This document shows positions 8,885-16,166 of a DNA stretch of 64,000 nt, in pieces. Source of the DNA: Mesorhizobium helmanticense (GTDB lineage Bacteria; Pseudomonadota; Alphaproteobacteria; Rhizobiales; Rhizobiaceae). Below the pieces are notes generated by a model. The model saw only the letters and a list, made by a program, of their open reading frames with translations, was not told the DNA's origin and made no database searches. Each line of letters opens with the position of its first letter. The first letter of the stretch is position 1. The DNA is taken from the NCBI RefSeq assembly GCF_003034915.1, contig NZ_PZJX01000029.1, positions 1-64,000 on the forward strand, in the 5' to 3' direction. The translations under genes were made by a program, and so were the position numbers.

Positions 8885-9355
8885 ATGAGCCTCCAGTCCG
8901 TCAAAGCCTTCTTCGCCGAACATGCCCCCGACATCGAGGTGATCGAAACGCCGACAAGCTCGGCGACCGTGGCGCTTGCCGCCGAGGCGCACGGCGTCGA
9001 GCCGGGACAGATCGCCAAGACCATCTGCCTGCGCGTCGGTGACCGGGTCATGCTGGTCGTCGCCCGCGGCGACGCGCGCATCGACAACCGCAAATCGCGC
9101 GATGCATTTGGCGGCAAGCCGCGCATGCTCGATGCCGGGCAGGTGGCCGAGATCACCGGCCATCCGGTTGGCGGCGTCTGCCCCTTCGGCCTCGCCTCGC
9201 CGTTGCCGGTCTATTGCGACGTATCGCTGCGTATCTATGATCAGGTCGTGCCGGCGGCCGGCGCAACCAATGCAGCGGTGAAAATAGGCGTCGAGCGCAT
9301 GGCAGCGCTGACCGGCGCCGAATGGTGCGACATCTGTCAGGACGGTCGGAGCTAG
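8885..9355 (+). CDS. YbaK/ProX-family aminoacyl-tRNA deacylase
   Basis: The 156-residue product has the YbaK/EbsC fold: VIETPTSSATVALAAEAHGVEPGQIAKTICL with the conserved lysine, ARGDARIDNRKSR, GGVCPFGLASPLPVYCD and a late GATNAAVKIGVERM. Members hydrolyse mischarged tRNAs such as Cys- or Ala-tRNA(Pro) in trans. I chose the ATG at 8885 as the start of the domain; the open frame extends about 47 codons upstream over the iclR end with no homology. The 3' end overlaps the convergent gene by 4 bases. Confidence 0.85.
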   Translation: MSLQSVKAFFAEHAPDIEVIETPTSSATVALAAEAHGVEPGQIAKTICLRVGDRVMLVVARGDARIDNRKSRDAFGGKPRMLDAGQVAEITGHPVGGVCPFGLASPLPVYCDVSLRIYDQVVPAAGATNAAVKIGVERMAALTGAEWCDICQDGRS

Positions 9356-9708
9356 GCCCCGGGCACCGCGCTCTTGGTCGATAGGTCGTAGAAATCAAGC
9401 AGCATCGCCAGCCCAACTCCGCAGGCGGTGAAGATGAGGCCGGCGAGGAAGATGCGGATGGCGCGTTCATAGACGCGTCGCTGTAGAGACGTTGTGTCGA
9501 GCAGCAACTGCAGCGCTCGTATCTGCAAGGCAATGCCGATCAAAATCGGCACGACGGCTGCCAGGTGATAGATTTCCCAAGGGAGCGGGTTGGCGGCCCA
9601 ATGCGTGATGAAGCCCAGCGAGAAAGCCAGTAGAATGCCGACGGTGGTGACCGAGCCGTTGCGGAAATCCGTCTCAATCTGCTCTGCCTTGGGTTCTTGC
9701 TCGTCCAA
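9352..9708 (-). CDS. Small membrane protein of unknown function
   Basis: A 118-residue protein with a charged N-terminus (MDEQEPKAEQIETDFRNG) and three likely membrane helices (VGILLAFSLGFITHWA, IYHLAAVVPILIGIAL, IFLAGLIFTACGVGLAMLL). I do not recognise a named family. It is convergent with the YbaK-like gene and overlaps it by 4 bases at the stop codons. Codon use fits the neighbours, so it is probably a real gene. Confidence 0.65.
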   Translation of the reverse strand: MDEQEPKAEQIETDFRNGSVTTVGILLAFSLGFITHWAANPLPWEIYHLAAVVPILIGIALQIRALQLLLDTTSLQRRVYERAIRIFLAGLIFTACGVGLAMLLDFYDLSTKSAVPGA

Positions 9709-9824
9709 GCGTCCCTCCCCCCTCTGGTGGCTTCATCGCCAGACTAAGCTGTCGAAAAATCCCTGTACATCCCTCGCTGGAACCGGTTGCGGTGCCGGGC
9801 TCAACATCGCAACCCAGACAGCAG

Positions 9825-9848
9825 AAAAAGGGGCAGCGGGTGCCCCTT
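9825..9848 (-). terminator. Rho-independent terminator after the BA14K gene
   Basis: Read on the minus strand: GGGGCA, loop CCCGC, TGCCCC, then TTTTT. It lies 32 bases past the stop of the BA14K-like gene at 9880. Confidence 0.8.
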
Positions 9849-9879
9849 CTTCCCTTGCCTGAAACGGTCCACCCTGCTC

Positions 9880-10179
9880 TCAAAGCCGGCAATAGTGGCG
9901 ATAACCGTCGTAGCCGACATAGGTGTCGGTGTAGGGATCGTAGCTCTGGTAGCGATCGAGGCAGCGGCGGACATGCCAGGAACCGCCCTCCTCCTCGATA
10001 TAGACGGTGCGCGGCTGGGCAAGTGCTGTGCCGAGCAGGAAGCCGCCGACGCCGGCGGCGATGCCGATGCCAAGGTGCCTCCTGTGATGACTGCCATGAG
10101 CAGCCGAAGGCTGAATGGTGCCGGCCAGCATGGCGGCGGCGACGGAGGTGGCGATGAGGCTGGAAATGAAAGTGCGCAT
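9880..10179 (-). CDS. BA14K-family exported protein
   Basis: The 99-residue protein starts MRTFISSLIATSVAAAMLAG, a clear signal peptide, then a His-rich junction (AHGSHHRRH), a glycine-rich hydrophobic stretch, and the C-terminal BA14K signature CLDRYQSYDPYTDTYVGYDG ending YRHYC. BA14K proteins of Brucella and relatives are small immunoreactive lectin-like proteins tied to the envelope. AGGAG precedes the ATG. Its leader and promoter closely resemble those of the next upstream gene (10353-10568). It has its own promoter and terminator. Confidence 0.85.
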   Translation of the reverse strand: MRTFISSLIATSVAAAMLAGTIQPSAAHGSHHRRHLGIGIAAGVGGFLLGTALAQPRTVYIEEEGGSWHVRRCLDRYQSYDPYTDTYVGYDGYRHYCRL

Positions 10180-10228
10180 GATGGTCTCCTTGCTTCGTTG
10201 CGAGAGGCGATCCATCCGCCCCTTGACC

Positions 10229-10262
10229 GTCAGTCGTTTCGGCAAGGAAAAAGGTTCGAAGA
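10229..10262 (-). promoter_or_regulatory. Promoter-like block upstream of the BA14K gene
   Basis: On the minus strand the block reads CGAACCTTTT, about 15 variable bases, then CGACTGA, ending about 50 bases before the ATG. The same arrangement occurs at 10610-10641. The GAAC-plus-spacer form recalls -35 elements of extracytoplasmic-function sigma factors in rhizobia, but the -10 part does not clearly match, so the sigma assignment is tentative. Confidence 0.45.
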
Positions 10263-10307
10263 TCCTCTGAAAATTTTTCGGACGGCAGCTTCGCCGGCAC
10301 ATCATGC

Positions 10308-10333
10308 AAAAAGGGCGGCCGAAGCCGCCCTTT
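10308..10333 (-). terminator. Rho-independent terminator after the His-rich gene
   Basis: On the minus strand GGGCGGC, loop TTCG, GCCGCCC, then TTTTT: a classic tetraloop hairpin with U-tract, 20 bases beyond the stop at 10353. Confidence 0.88.
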
Positions 10334-10352
10334 CACGAACCGGGTCACCTGA

Positions 10353-10568
10353 TCAAAGGAAGATGATCACCTTGCCGTGGTGCTGATGCCACCACCAGTG
10401 ATGCTTGTTATGGTGCTTCTTGTGATGATGCTTGTGGTGATAATGCTTGTGATTGTGATGTTTGTGATGGTGGTTGCCGTGGGCCGACGAAGACTGGACG
10501 GTGCCGGCGAGCGCGCCGGTAGCAACGAATATGGCAACGAGGCCTGACGTAAGAGTGCGCTTGAGCAT
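10353..10568 (-). CDS. Histidine-rich small exported protein
   Basis: The 71-residue product has a signal peptide (MLKRTLTSGLVAIFVATGAL ending near SSSAHG), then about 30 residues dominated by histidine, lysine and asparagine (runs such as NHHHKHHNHKHYHHK) and a WWWHQHHGKVIIFL tail. A periplasmic metal-binding or buffering role (zinc, nickel or copper) is a reasonable guess from composition, not shown. AAAGGTG precedes the ATG at 10568; the GTG three codons earlier lies inside that ribosome site. Leader and promoter are near-copies of those of the BA14K gene downstream. Confidence 0.7.
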   Translation of the reverse strand: MLKRTLTSGLVAIFVATGALAGTVQSSSAHGNHHHKHHNHKHYHHKHHHKKHHNKHHWWWHQHHGKVIIFL

Positions 10569-10609
10569 GATGATCACCTTTTGATCGAGGCGACCATTCG
10601 CCTCCGGAG

Positions 10610-10641
10610 ATCAGTCGCCACGACGCGACAAAAGGTTCGGA
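10610..10641 (-). promoter_or_regulatory. Promoter-like block upstream of the His-rich gene
   Basis: On the minus strand CGAACCTTTT, about 15 bases, then CGACTGA: the same block and distance to the ATG as at 10229-10262. Confidence 0.45.
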
Positions 10642-10650
10642 GATTTTTTG

Positions 10651-10722
10651 GTGAGTAGTCGGTAGTGAGTGGTGAGCCCTCCTATTGGAGGTTGCAGTCA
10701 CTACTGACTATTCCCTACTCAC
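10651..10722. repeat. Imperfect palindromic repeat of AGTAGT-type units
   Basis: The left arm GTGAGTAGTCGGTAGTGAGT and the right arm (10695-10722, ending CCCTACTCAC) are imperfect reverse complements; the right arm carries an extra 7 bases. A smaller CCTCCTATTGGAGG hairpin sits in the loop. Same style as 3965-4030. Confidence 0.55.
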
Positions 10723-10726
10723 TCTC

Positions 10727-10894
10727 TCATCCCATGCCGGTGACGTGGCGCAGCCAGAAGGCGAGCGCGACGAAGCCGACGATGGTGGTAACCCCGGTCC
10801 AGTCGATATTGGCATTCTTCAGGTCTCGGATGAGTTTCACCAGAAGAAGCCAGGCCACCACGACGATCGGCAGAATGATGACAAGTCTGATCAT
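10727..10894 (-). CDS. Small membrane protein of unknown function
   Basis: A 55-residue protein (MIRLVIILPIVVVAWLLLVK then a short charged loop and a second hydrophobic segment VTTIVGFVALAFWL). Two membrane helices are likely. The ATG at 10894 has GAGGGTG 5 bases upstream; in-frame codons further upstream look unrelated. The family is not recognised. Confidence 0.5.
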   Translation of the reverse strand: MIRLVIILPIVVVAWLLLVKLIRDLKNANIDWTGVTTIVGFVALAFWLRHVTGMG

Positions 10895-11009
10895 GCGACA
10901 CCCTCGCGCAAGCGATTGCACCTCAACCAGATATAGGAAGCGAATTGGCCGTTTTCAGGATGCCCTCCCGGCAGCTCATGCACCACGGCCGATAACCGAA
11001 AATGGAGTT

Positions 11010-11037
11010 TTGTCTTTACTGGCGCAACAAATATGCT
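11010..11037 (+). promoter_or_regulatory. Sigma-70-type promoter of tRNA-Thr
   Basis: TTGTCT, a 16-base spacer, then TATGCT. Transcription would start about 7 bases before the tRNA 5' end. Confidence 0.6.
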
Positions 11038-11050
11038 ACCGGAGCGCCGT

Positions 11051-11126
11051 GCCCTTGTAGCTCAGCTGGTAGAGCAGCGGTTTTGTAAACCGAAGGTCGG
11101 CGGTTCGATTCCGTCCGGGGGCACCA
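11051..11126 (+). tRNA. tRNA-Thr (anticodon TGT)
   Basis: The gene begins GCCCTTGTAGCTCAGCTGG, has the anticodon loop TTTGTAA (TGT, reads ACA), the T-arm GGTTCGATTCC, and an acceptor stem GCCCTTG/CGGGGGC that includes two T-G pairs, with discriminator A and encoded CCA. No direct repeat of the 3' end was seen nearby, so no integrated element is evident. Confidence 0.95.
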
Positions 11127-11336
11127 TCCTTCGCTCTTCGAGCTTCGGGTGGCAGGCCACCCCGGCTCGTTAGATGAAGAAGTGTCCTTTTATCCTCCGA
11201 AGCCTTGGCGAAGGAGGACGGCCATTCAATGCCATTCGATTAAATTTCTCCTGTGTATATTAGTAATCGCTCAATTTAGCGCGCTGACAATATCCGTGCG
11301 GCGGCCAAACCAATGGGTGAACCAATGGGTGTTGTC

Positions 11337-11534
11337 ATGCGAAGCGACTTCGCGGCAGCGCGCGAGCTTTTGGAGTGCGCGCAAAACCGTCTCAGCGGCA
11401 TCGACGAAACGAGCCAACGCGTCAGCCAGGCGCTGGATGCGCTGATCGAGGAAATAGCCATCGCCGAGTTCCGGAAGGCACCAGTGACGATCGTGCCGTT
11501 TCCCCGTGCGCGGCCGCCCAGGCATGCCCGCTAA
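11337..11534 (+). CDS. Hypothetical 65-residue protein
   Basis: The frame from the ATG at 11337 (GGGTG 5 bases upstream) gives a mainly helical, acidic protein (FAAARELLECAQNRL, SQALDALIEEIAIAEF) with a basic proline-arginine tail. The helix pattern resembles a short coiled coil. No family is recognised. Two earlier ATGs (11313 and 11325) lie in a small tandem ATGGGTG repeat and are possible starts. Confidence 0.45.
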   Translation: MRSDFAAARELLECAQNRLSGIDETSQRVSQALDALIEEIAIAEFRKAPVTIVPFPRARPPRHAR

Positions 11535-11676
11535 AATCGCGATTGCACTTGCGGGAAGTCAGCGCGGGCGTTTTCGCGATCGTCACTTCAAGCGTCGTTG
11601 AAACAGCAGTCGCTTTGGCCGTATGGTGGCGAGTGCGGCACCGGGATGCGCCGGTGTTCCGAGCTACGAGCTCATC

Positions 11677-12321
11677 ATGTCACGCTGTGGGGATGTCTAC
11701 GAGAACAAGGTGACTGGCGAGTTTGCCGTGATCCTGCGTGGCACCGAAGACCGTGGCCAGGGACCAGGCATCGCTCATTTGACCGCCCGGCCGGGGGCCG
11801 CGGTGGTTGGCGAGCACTTCCACCCGAACATGGTCGAACGGTTCACCGTCGTCAGCGGCCGGCTCGACGCCCGCATCGCCGGCAAGACTTTCTCCCTGGA
11901 GCCCGGCCAATCCGCAACGGTGGAGGCTGGCGTGGCGCACGATTGGTGGAACAGCAGCAAGACCGATGAAGCGCACGTCCTGATTGAATTCGACCGGGCG
12001 CCTGGCGCGGACCACATTGACCCGAACCGTTTCGAGCTGCTGATCGGCATGCTCTTCGGCCTGGCCAATGCCGGCAAGGTGGACAAGAAAGGCAGGCCGT
12101 CGCCGCTTCAGGCGGCGGTAATCGCCAGGGAATTTGCCGACGTGATCGTCTTCACCCGGCCGTCACCCGCGATCCAGAAGGTGGCGCTTGGAATCCTGGC
12201 GCCGCTCGCCAATCTGCTTGGCTATCGGGCGATCGACCCAAGCTACTGCAAACCGCACGGACATATCACGCCGGCCCCCGAAATCCTCGCTCTGGCAGGC
12301 CTTCCGGCTGCCCGATTTTGA
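11677..12321 (+). CDS. Cupin-domain protein
   Basis: The 214-residue protein from ATG 11677 begins MSRCGDVYENKVTGE, a common start for this kind of cupin, and has the cupin core GEHFHPNMVERFTVVSGRLD followed by the second motif AGVAHDWWN. Histidines and glutamate of the metal site are present. The C-terminal 90 residues (FELLIGMLFGLANAGKV onward) are hydrophobic and may bind a lipid or a membrane. The function is unknown. An ATG at 11623 would add 18 residues; neither start has a strong ribosome site. Confidence 0.75.
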   Translation: MSRCGDVYENKVTGEFAVILRGTEDRGQGPGIAHLTARPGAAVVGEHFHPNMVERFTVVSGRLDARIAGKTFSLEPGQSATVEAGVAHDWWNSSKTDEAHVLIEFDRAPGADHIDPNRFELLIGMLFGLANAGKVDKKGRPSPLQAAVIAREFADVIVFTRPSPAIQKVALGILAPLANLLGYRAIDPSYCKPHGHITPAPEILALAGLPAARF

Positions 12322-12392
12322 TCGGATGCAGGTAGTGGTCGCTTCGGAGTTGCCGATGCCGCTGATGATCGCCGCGCCTTTATGGCGCGTCC

Positions 12393-14279
12393 TTACCCGC
12401 GTCGAGCGGCGGTCGTCGCAACCGCATTTGGGTCATAGGCCTTCCAGGTGCCCCGGCCTCTTGCCTTGGCCTGATAGAGCGCCTTGTCGGCATTCTTGAG
12501 CAGCCCTTCCGGATCTGCCTGATCCCTGGGAAAGACGGTATAACCGATGGTTCCGCCGGGAAGCAGGGTGACATCGTCCATCTTCAGCGGCTGCGACAGG
12601 TTCTTCATGATCCGTGTCGCCAGGCTGACGTCGCCGGTGCCGTCCGTGGGACCATACATCAGCACGGCGAATTCATCGCCACCCAGTCTTGCAACCATGT
12701 CACCGCGCCTGATCGCCTTCTCGAGACGCCGGGCAATCTCGACCAGAAGCATGTCTCCCACGGCATGCCCGAAATTGTCGTTGACCTCCTTGAAGCGGTC
12801 GAGGTCGAGAAGCATGACGACAAGCTCGCCGCTCTCCGATCGCGCCTTGTCGACCAGCCTGTTGAGTTCGCGGTTGAAGAAGGCGCGGTTTGGCAGGCCG
12901 GTGAGAGGATCGTGCAGCGCCTGGCGTTCGAGACTCTTCTCGAAACTCCGCCGCTCCGTTACATCAGAGATCGTCTGCACGGTGCAGCCATTGGCCAGGA
13001 CCTTGGTGCGTAAGGCGAATGTTCTGCCATCGCCGAGTTCGACCAGCGTCTCGCCGTCCTCGCGAAGCGTCGCAAGTTTTTCGGCCAGACGATCGTCCAG
13101 GCTTTTGCGAGGACCAAGCGGCTCCTCGCCAAGCTTGACCGACGCCCGAATGATATCGGCGAAGCTGGCGCCCGGCTTGCGCAGATGTGCCGTGAGAGGA
13201 AACAATTCCCTGTAGCGATTGTTGCAGAACAGAATGACGCCATCTGGATCGTACATCGCCAGCCCATCATTCATGTTCTCAAGCGCCTGATCCAGATAGG
13301 CCTGGGTCTCTTCGAGCTTTGTCTGCAACGTCCTGCGCAGCGTGACATCGCGATTGTGCGTGATCAGCCCGATGACATCGCCCACATCGTTCGTCATCGG
13401 CGCCTTCAAGGTCGACAGCCAGCCTGTCGAGCCATTGGCAAAAATGCCTGGCTGCTCGATGCTGGCGTGCTTTCCCTCCCGCAGCACCGCCAGTTCGTCG
13501 TCACGAAACTGTTTCGCGAGTTCCGGCGGATAGAAATCGAAATCGGTCTTGCCGAGAAGGTCGTCCGCGCTCGCCGCCCCCATCAGTTTCGCAGTCGCCG
13601 GATTTGCCGCCAGAAACCGGCCATCGACACCTTTGATGTTCAGGCAATCCGGCAAGGCGTCGACCATGGAGCGAAAAAGCTGGTTGGCGACGGACAGTTC
13701 GCGACGCCGCATTTCCTGGAGAAGCAGAACGCCCAGCAGCAGGGTGGCCACAAACGCCAGCAAAACACGCTGCCAAAGCTGCGATATCAGGACAGCCTGC
13801 TTTTCCAGGGGAAGCGTCAGCACAAGCAACGAACTCAACGTCGCAACCGCGGCAGCCATGAATACGAGGTCGAGGTATCGGATGCGCCGGGATCTACGCA
13901 GAGCATACCCAAGCAATCCGATGGTCGTGGCAAGCATAATGCCCAAAACGCCCGAGAAGACTGCTCCGCCGAGATACAGGCGATACATCAAGGCCGCCCC
14001 GGCTGCCATGACGGCTGCGGGCACCCCACCGAAAAGGCCTGTCACGGCGATCATTGGCCCGCGAAAATCATTGTAGACGCCGGGGGAAGCCTCGAAGGCC
14101 ATCATCATCGAGCCGACGGTGCCTGCGGTCATTACCACGCCAAACAGCAGCCTTTGGCGCGTCTCGCTCAACCGGGCCACGAAATCGCCCACAGAACTCC
14201 AGGCAACCAGCATGACAGCGGAAGCGGCAAGATTCGCAAAGAGAGGTTGCCAGACAGCCACCACGGAACCTTTCGGCAT
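12393..14279 (-). CDS. Membrane diguanylate cyclase with two PAS domains
   Basis: The 628-residue protein makes cyclic di-GMP from two GTP. In order: six or so N-terminal membrane helices (residues about 10-190, resembling the 5TM-Lyt sensor, with the motif YNDFRGPMIAVTGLFGG), a PAS domain (about 205-320, PDCLNIKGVDGRFLAANPA), a second PAS (about 335-440, MNDGLAMYDPDGVILFCNN), and a GGDEF domain (about 450-615) with intact RLGGDEFAVL. RRGD five residues before GGDEF is an RxxD inhibitory site, so feedback by product is expected. There is no EAL domain. It stands alone, so its signal and target process are unknown. Confidence 0.92.
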   Translation of the reverse strand: MPKGSVVAVWQPLFANLAASAVMLVAWSSVGDFVARLSETRQRLLFGVVMTAGTVGSMMMAFEASPGVYNDFRGPMIAVTGLFGGVPAAVMAAGAALMYRLYLGGAVFSGVLGIMLATTIGLLGYALRRSRRIRYLDLVFMAAAVATLSSLLVLTLPLEKQAVLISQLWQRVLLAFVATLLLGVLLLQEMRRRELSVANQLFRSMVDALPDCLNIKGVDGRFLAANPATAKLMGAASADDLLGKTDFDFYPPELAKQFRDDELAVLREGKHASIEQPGIFANGSTGWLSTLKAPMTNDVGDVIGLITHNRDVTLRRTLQTKLEETQAYLDQALENMNDGLAMYDPDGVILFCNNRYRELFPLTAHLRKPGASFADIIRASVKLGEEPLGPRKSLDDRLAEKLATLREDGETLVELGDGRTFALRTKVLANGCTVQTISDVTERRSFEKSLERQALHDPLTGLPNRAFFNRELNRLVDKARSESGELVVMLLDLDRFKEVNDNFGHAVGDMLLVEIARRLEKAIRRGDMVARLGGDEFAVLMYGPTDGTGDVSLATRIMKNLSQPLKMDDVTLLPGGTIGYTVFPRDQADPEGLLKNADKALYQAKARGRGTWKAYDPNAVATTAARRG

Positions 14280-14376
14280 AAGACCAGCAGGTATTATCTA
14301 TGGCGGCGAATTTCTGATTGGTTACTTCGATTTATTTATCTGATTGAATGGTGAATTTATCACTTGCAGTGGATCT

Positions 14377-14991
14377 TCAAACCGCAATCGCCGCCACCAG
14401 AATCCGGTTCTGCCGGCGTATCGCCGTGCGCAACTCCGCGATCCTCGCTTCGTCGCGCTTCACGAATTCGATGAACATCATGTTCATGTTGTTGAAGATG
14501 AGTTCGCCGAGCGCCGGCCCGTCGATGTCGCGGCGCGCCAGGCCGATCTCTTGCAGCCGGGCGATCAGCGCGCGGATCTGCTCGGTCAGCGACCGGTCGA
14601 GCCCGGTATAGGCCTGGCCGAACGGGCTGTCGGGAAGCTGCGTCGAGATGGCCATCGCCTGACGCCACATCTCCTTGCTGAGATAATGCAGCGAATGCTC
14701 GATATAGATGCCGAGCAGCGTATCCAGCGCATCGCCGACATTGGCCGGCGGGTTGGCAACGACGCCGCGCCCGGCATTGAGCACCTCGTTGACCTCCATC
14801 GAGACGATGGCGCCGAGGATGTCGCCCTTGTTCTCATAGTAATTGTAGATCGTACCGATCGACACTTCGGCCTGCGCGGCGATCGTTTCGATCTTGGCGC
14901 CCTCATAGCCGGCCTCGCGGAAAAGCTCCGCCGCCGCCTCGATGATGCGGCGGTGCCGGTCCGCCTTTTGCCTTGCCCGCAATCCACTCAT
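14377..14991 (-). CDS. TetR-family regulator of the adjacent ABC importer
   Basis: The 204-residue protein has the N-terminal TetR helix-turn-helix (RIIEAAAELFREAGYEGAKI, AEVSIGTIYNYYENKGDI) and an all-helical ligand domain. It is divergent from the importer operon starting at 15083, and two near-palindromes in the 91-base gap are probable operators for both directions. Local repression with relief by the transported compound is the simplest model; it is inference. Confidence 0.88.
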   Translation of the reverse strand: MSGLRARQKADRHRRIIEAAAELFREAGYEGAKIETIAAQAEVSIGTIYNYYENKGDILGAIVSMEVNEVLNAGRGVVANPPANVGDALDTLLGIYIEHSLHYLSKEMWRQAMAISTQLPDSPFGQAYTGLDRSLTEQIRALIARLQEIGLARRDIDGPALGELIFNNMNMMFIEFVKRDEARIAELRTAIRRQNRILVAAIAV

Positions 14992-15014
14992 ATCGGCTGT
15001 TTGTCACAAAAACA

Positions 15015-15046
15015 GAATTGACTCAATTTTAGAATTGGTTCAATTT
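15015..15046. promoter_or_regulatory. Tandem TetR operators in the divergent promoter region
   Basis: AATTGACTCAATT (15016-15028, perfect 6-bp arms around one base) and AATTGGTTCAATT (15033-15045, one pair off) lie 17 bases apart on one strand. TTGACT inside the first could serve as a -35 element for the importer operon, so a bound repressor would block the polymerase. Confidence 0.65.
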
Positions 15047-15082
15047 TTTGCAACAAGCCACTAAGGCAAGGGAGAACACTCG

Positions 15083-16153
15083 ATGTCCATGAATTTTACG
15101 TCCGTTCTGAAAACCCATCTGCGTGCCGCAACCGCGGCCGCGGCCCTGCTGCTCGCGACCGGGGCCCAGGCCGCGGATCTCAACGCGCTGATCTGGTGCG
15201 ATCATGCCGACCCGGCGCTGCTGCAGCCTTTCGAGGAGGCCAATGGCGTCAAGGTCAATGTCAAGGAGTTCGAAGGCACCGGCGCCGGCCTGGCGATCGT
15301 CGAACAGTCGCAGCCCGGCGACTGGGACGTGATGGTGATCGACAGTATCGACATCCCGCGCGGCGTCGAAAAAGGCCTGTTCGAACCCTTGCCGGAAGAC
15401 AAACTGCCGCTGGCCGATCTGTTTCCAGAGGTGAAGATGGACGGTTCCACCGTCGTCGACGGCAAGCGCTACGGCATCACCGAAAAGTTCGGCTACAACA
15501 CGATCGGCTACAACAAGACCAAGGTCGATCCGGCCGACATGCAGTCGATGGCAGCCCTCACCGGCGACAAATACAAGGGCAAGATCGCCATCTACGACTA
15601 TTATCTGCCGGTCATCGGCATGGCGGCATTGGCCATCGGCAAGAAGACGGCGGAGCTGACCGAAGCCGATCTTCCCGCCATCAAGGCCGAACTTCTCAAG
15701 ATGAAGGCCAACGCCAAGTTGGTCGGCGAAGTAACCGCCAGCCAGACCGCGCTGGCCACCGGCGAGGTCGATATCCTGGTCGGTGGTGGCGAATGGGTGA
15801 CGGCGGGGCTGGCCAAGGAAAACCCGGCGCTCGACTTCTCCATCCCGAAGGAGGGTGCGGTGCTCTGGTCGCAGTCGTTGGCCATGTTCAAGGACTCAAA
15901 GAACAAGGACATGGCACTGAAGTTCATCCAGTACATCATGAGCCCGGAAGGCCAGGCGCGGCTTGCCACCTCCTCCTGCTATTGGGGCATGCCGGCGAAT
16001 GCCAAGGCAGCGCTCACCGACGACCAGAAGAAGATCCTGCGCTTCGACGAACAGCCTGGCTTCCTCGCCCGCGCCCAGTCCTATCCGGCGCCGACCGCCG
16101 ATCTCGACAAGAAGATGCAGGACGTCTGGACCGAAATGCTGCAGGCGCAATGA
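15083..16153 (+). CDS. Polyamine-type ABC importer, periplasmic substrate-binding protein
   Basis: The 356-residue protein has a signal peptide (about residues 1-30, ending TGAQAADLN) and the two-lobe layout of family 1 solute-binding proteins related to PotD: LNALIWCDHADPALLQPFEEANG, the periplasmic motif DWDVMVIDS, and YGITEKFGYNTIGYNK. GGGAG precedes the ATG. First gene of a five-gene unit under the divergent TetR regulator. The substrate could be a polyamine, an organic cation or another small molecule; homology alone does not decide. Confidence 0.85.
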   Translation: MSMNFTSVLKTHLRAATAAAALLLATGAQAADLNALIWCDHADPALLQPFEEANGVKVNVKEFEGTGAGLAIVEQSQPGDWDVMVIDSIDIPRGVEKGLFEPLPEDKLPLADLFPEVKMDGSTVVDGKRYGITEKFGYNTIGYNKTKVDPADMQSMAALTGDKYKGKIAIYDYYLPVIGMAALAIGKKTAELTEADLPAIKAELLKMKANAKLVGEVTASQTALATGEVDILVGGGEWVTAGLAKENPALDFSIPKEGAVLWSQSLAMFKDSKNKDMALKFIQYIMSPEGQARLATSSCYWGMPANAKAALTDDQKKILRFDEQPGFLARAQSYPAPTADLDKKMQDVWTEMLQAQ

Positions 16154-16166
16154 CCGGCTGCCGGTC

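Noticed and set aside
11127..11336. Integration site or mobile element after tRNA-Thr
   Set aside because: No integrase gene, no direct repeat of the tRNA end and no transposase fragment nearby. The region is slightly AT-rich only.
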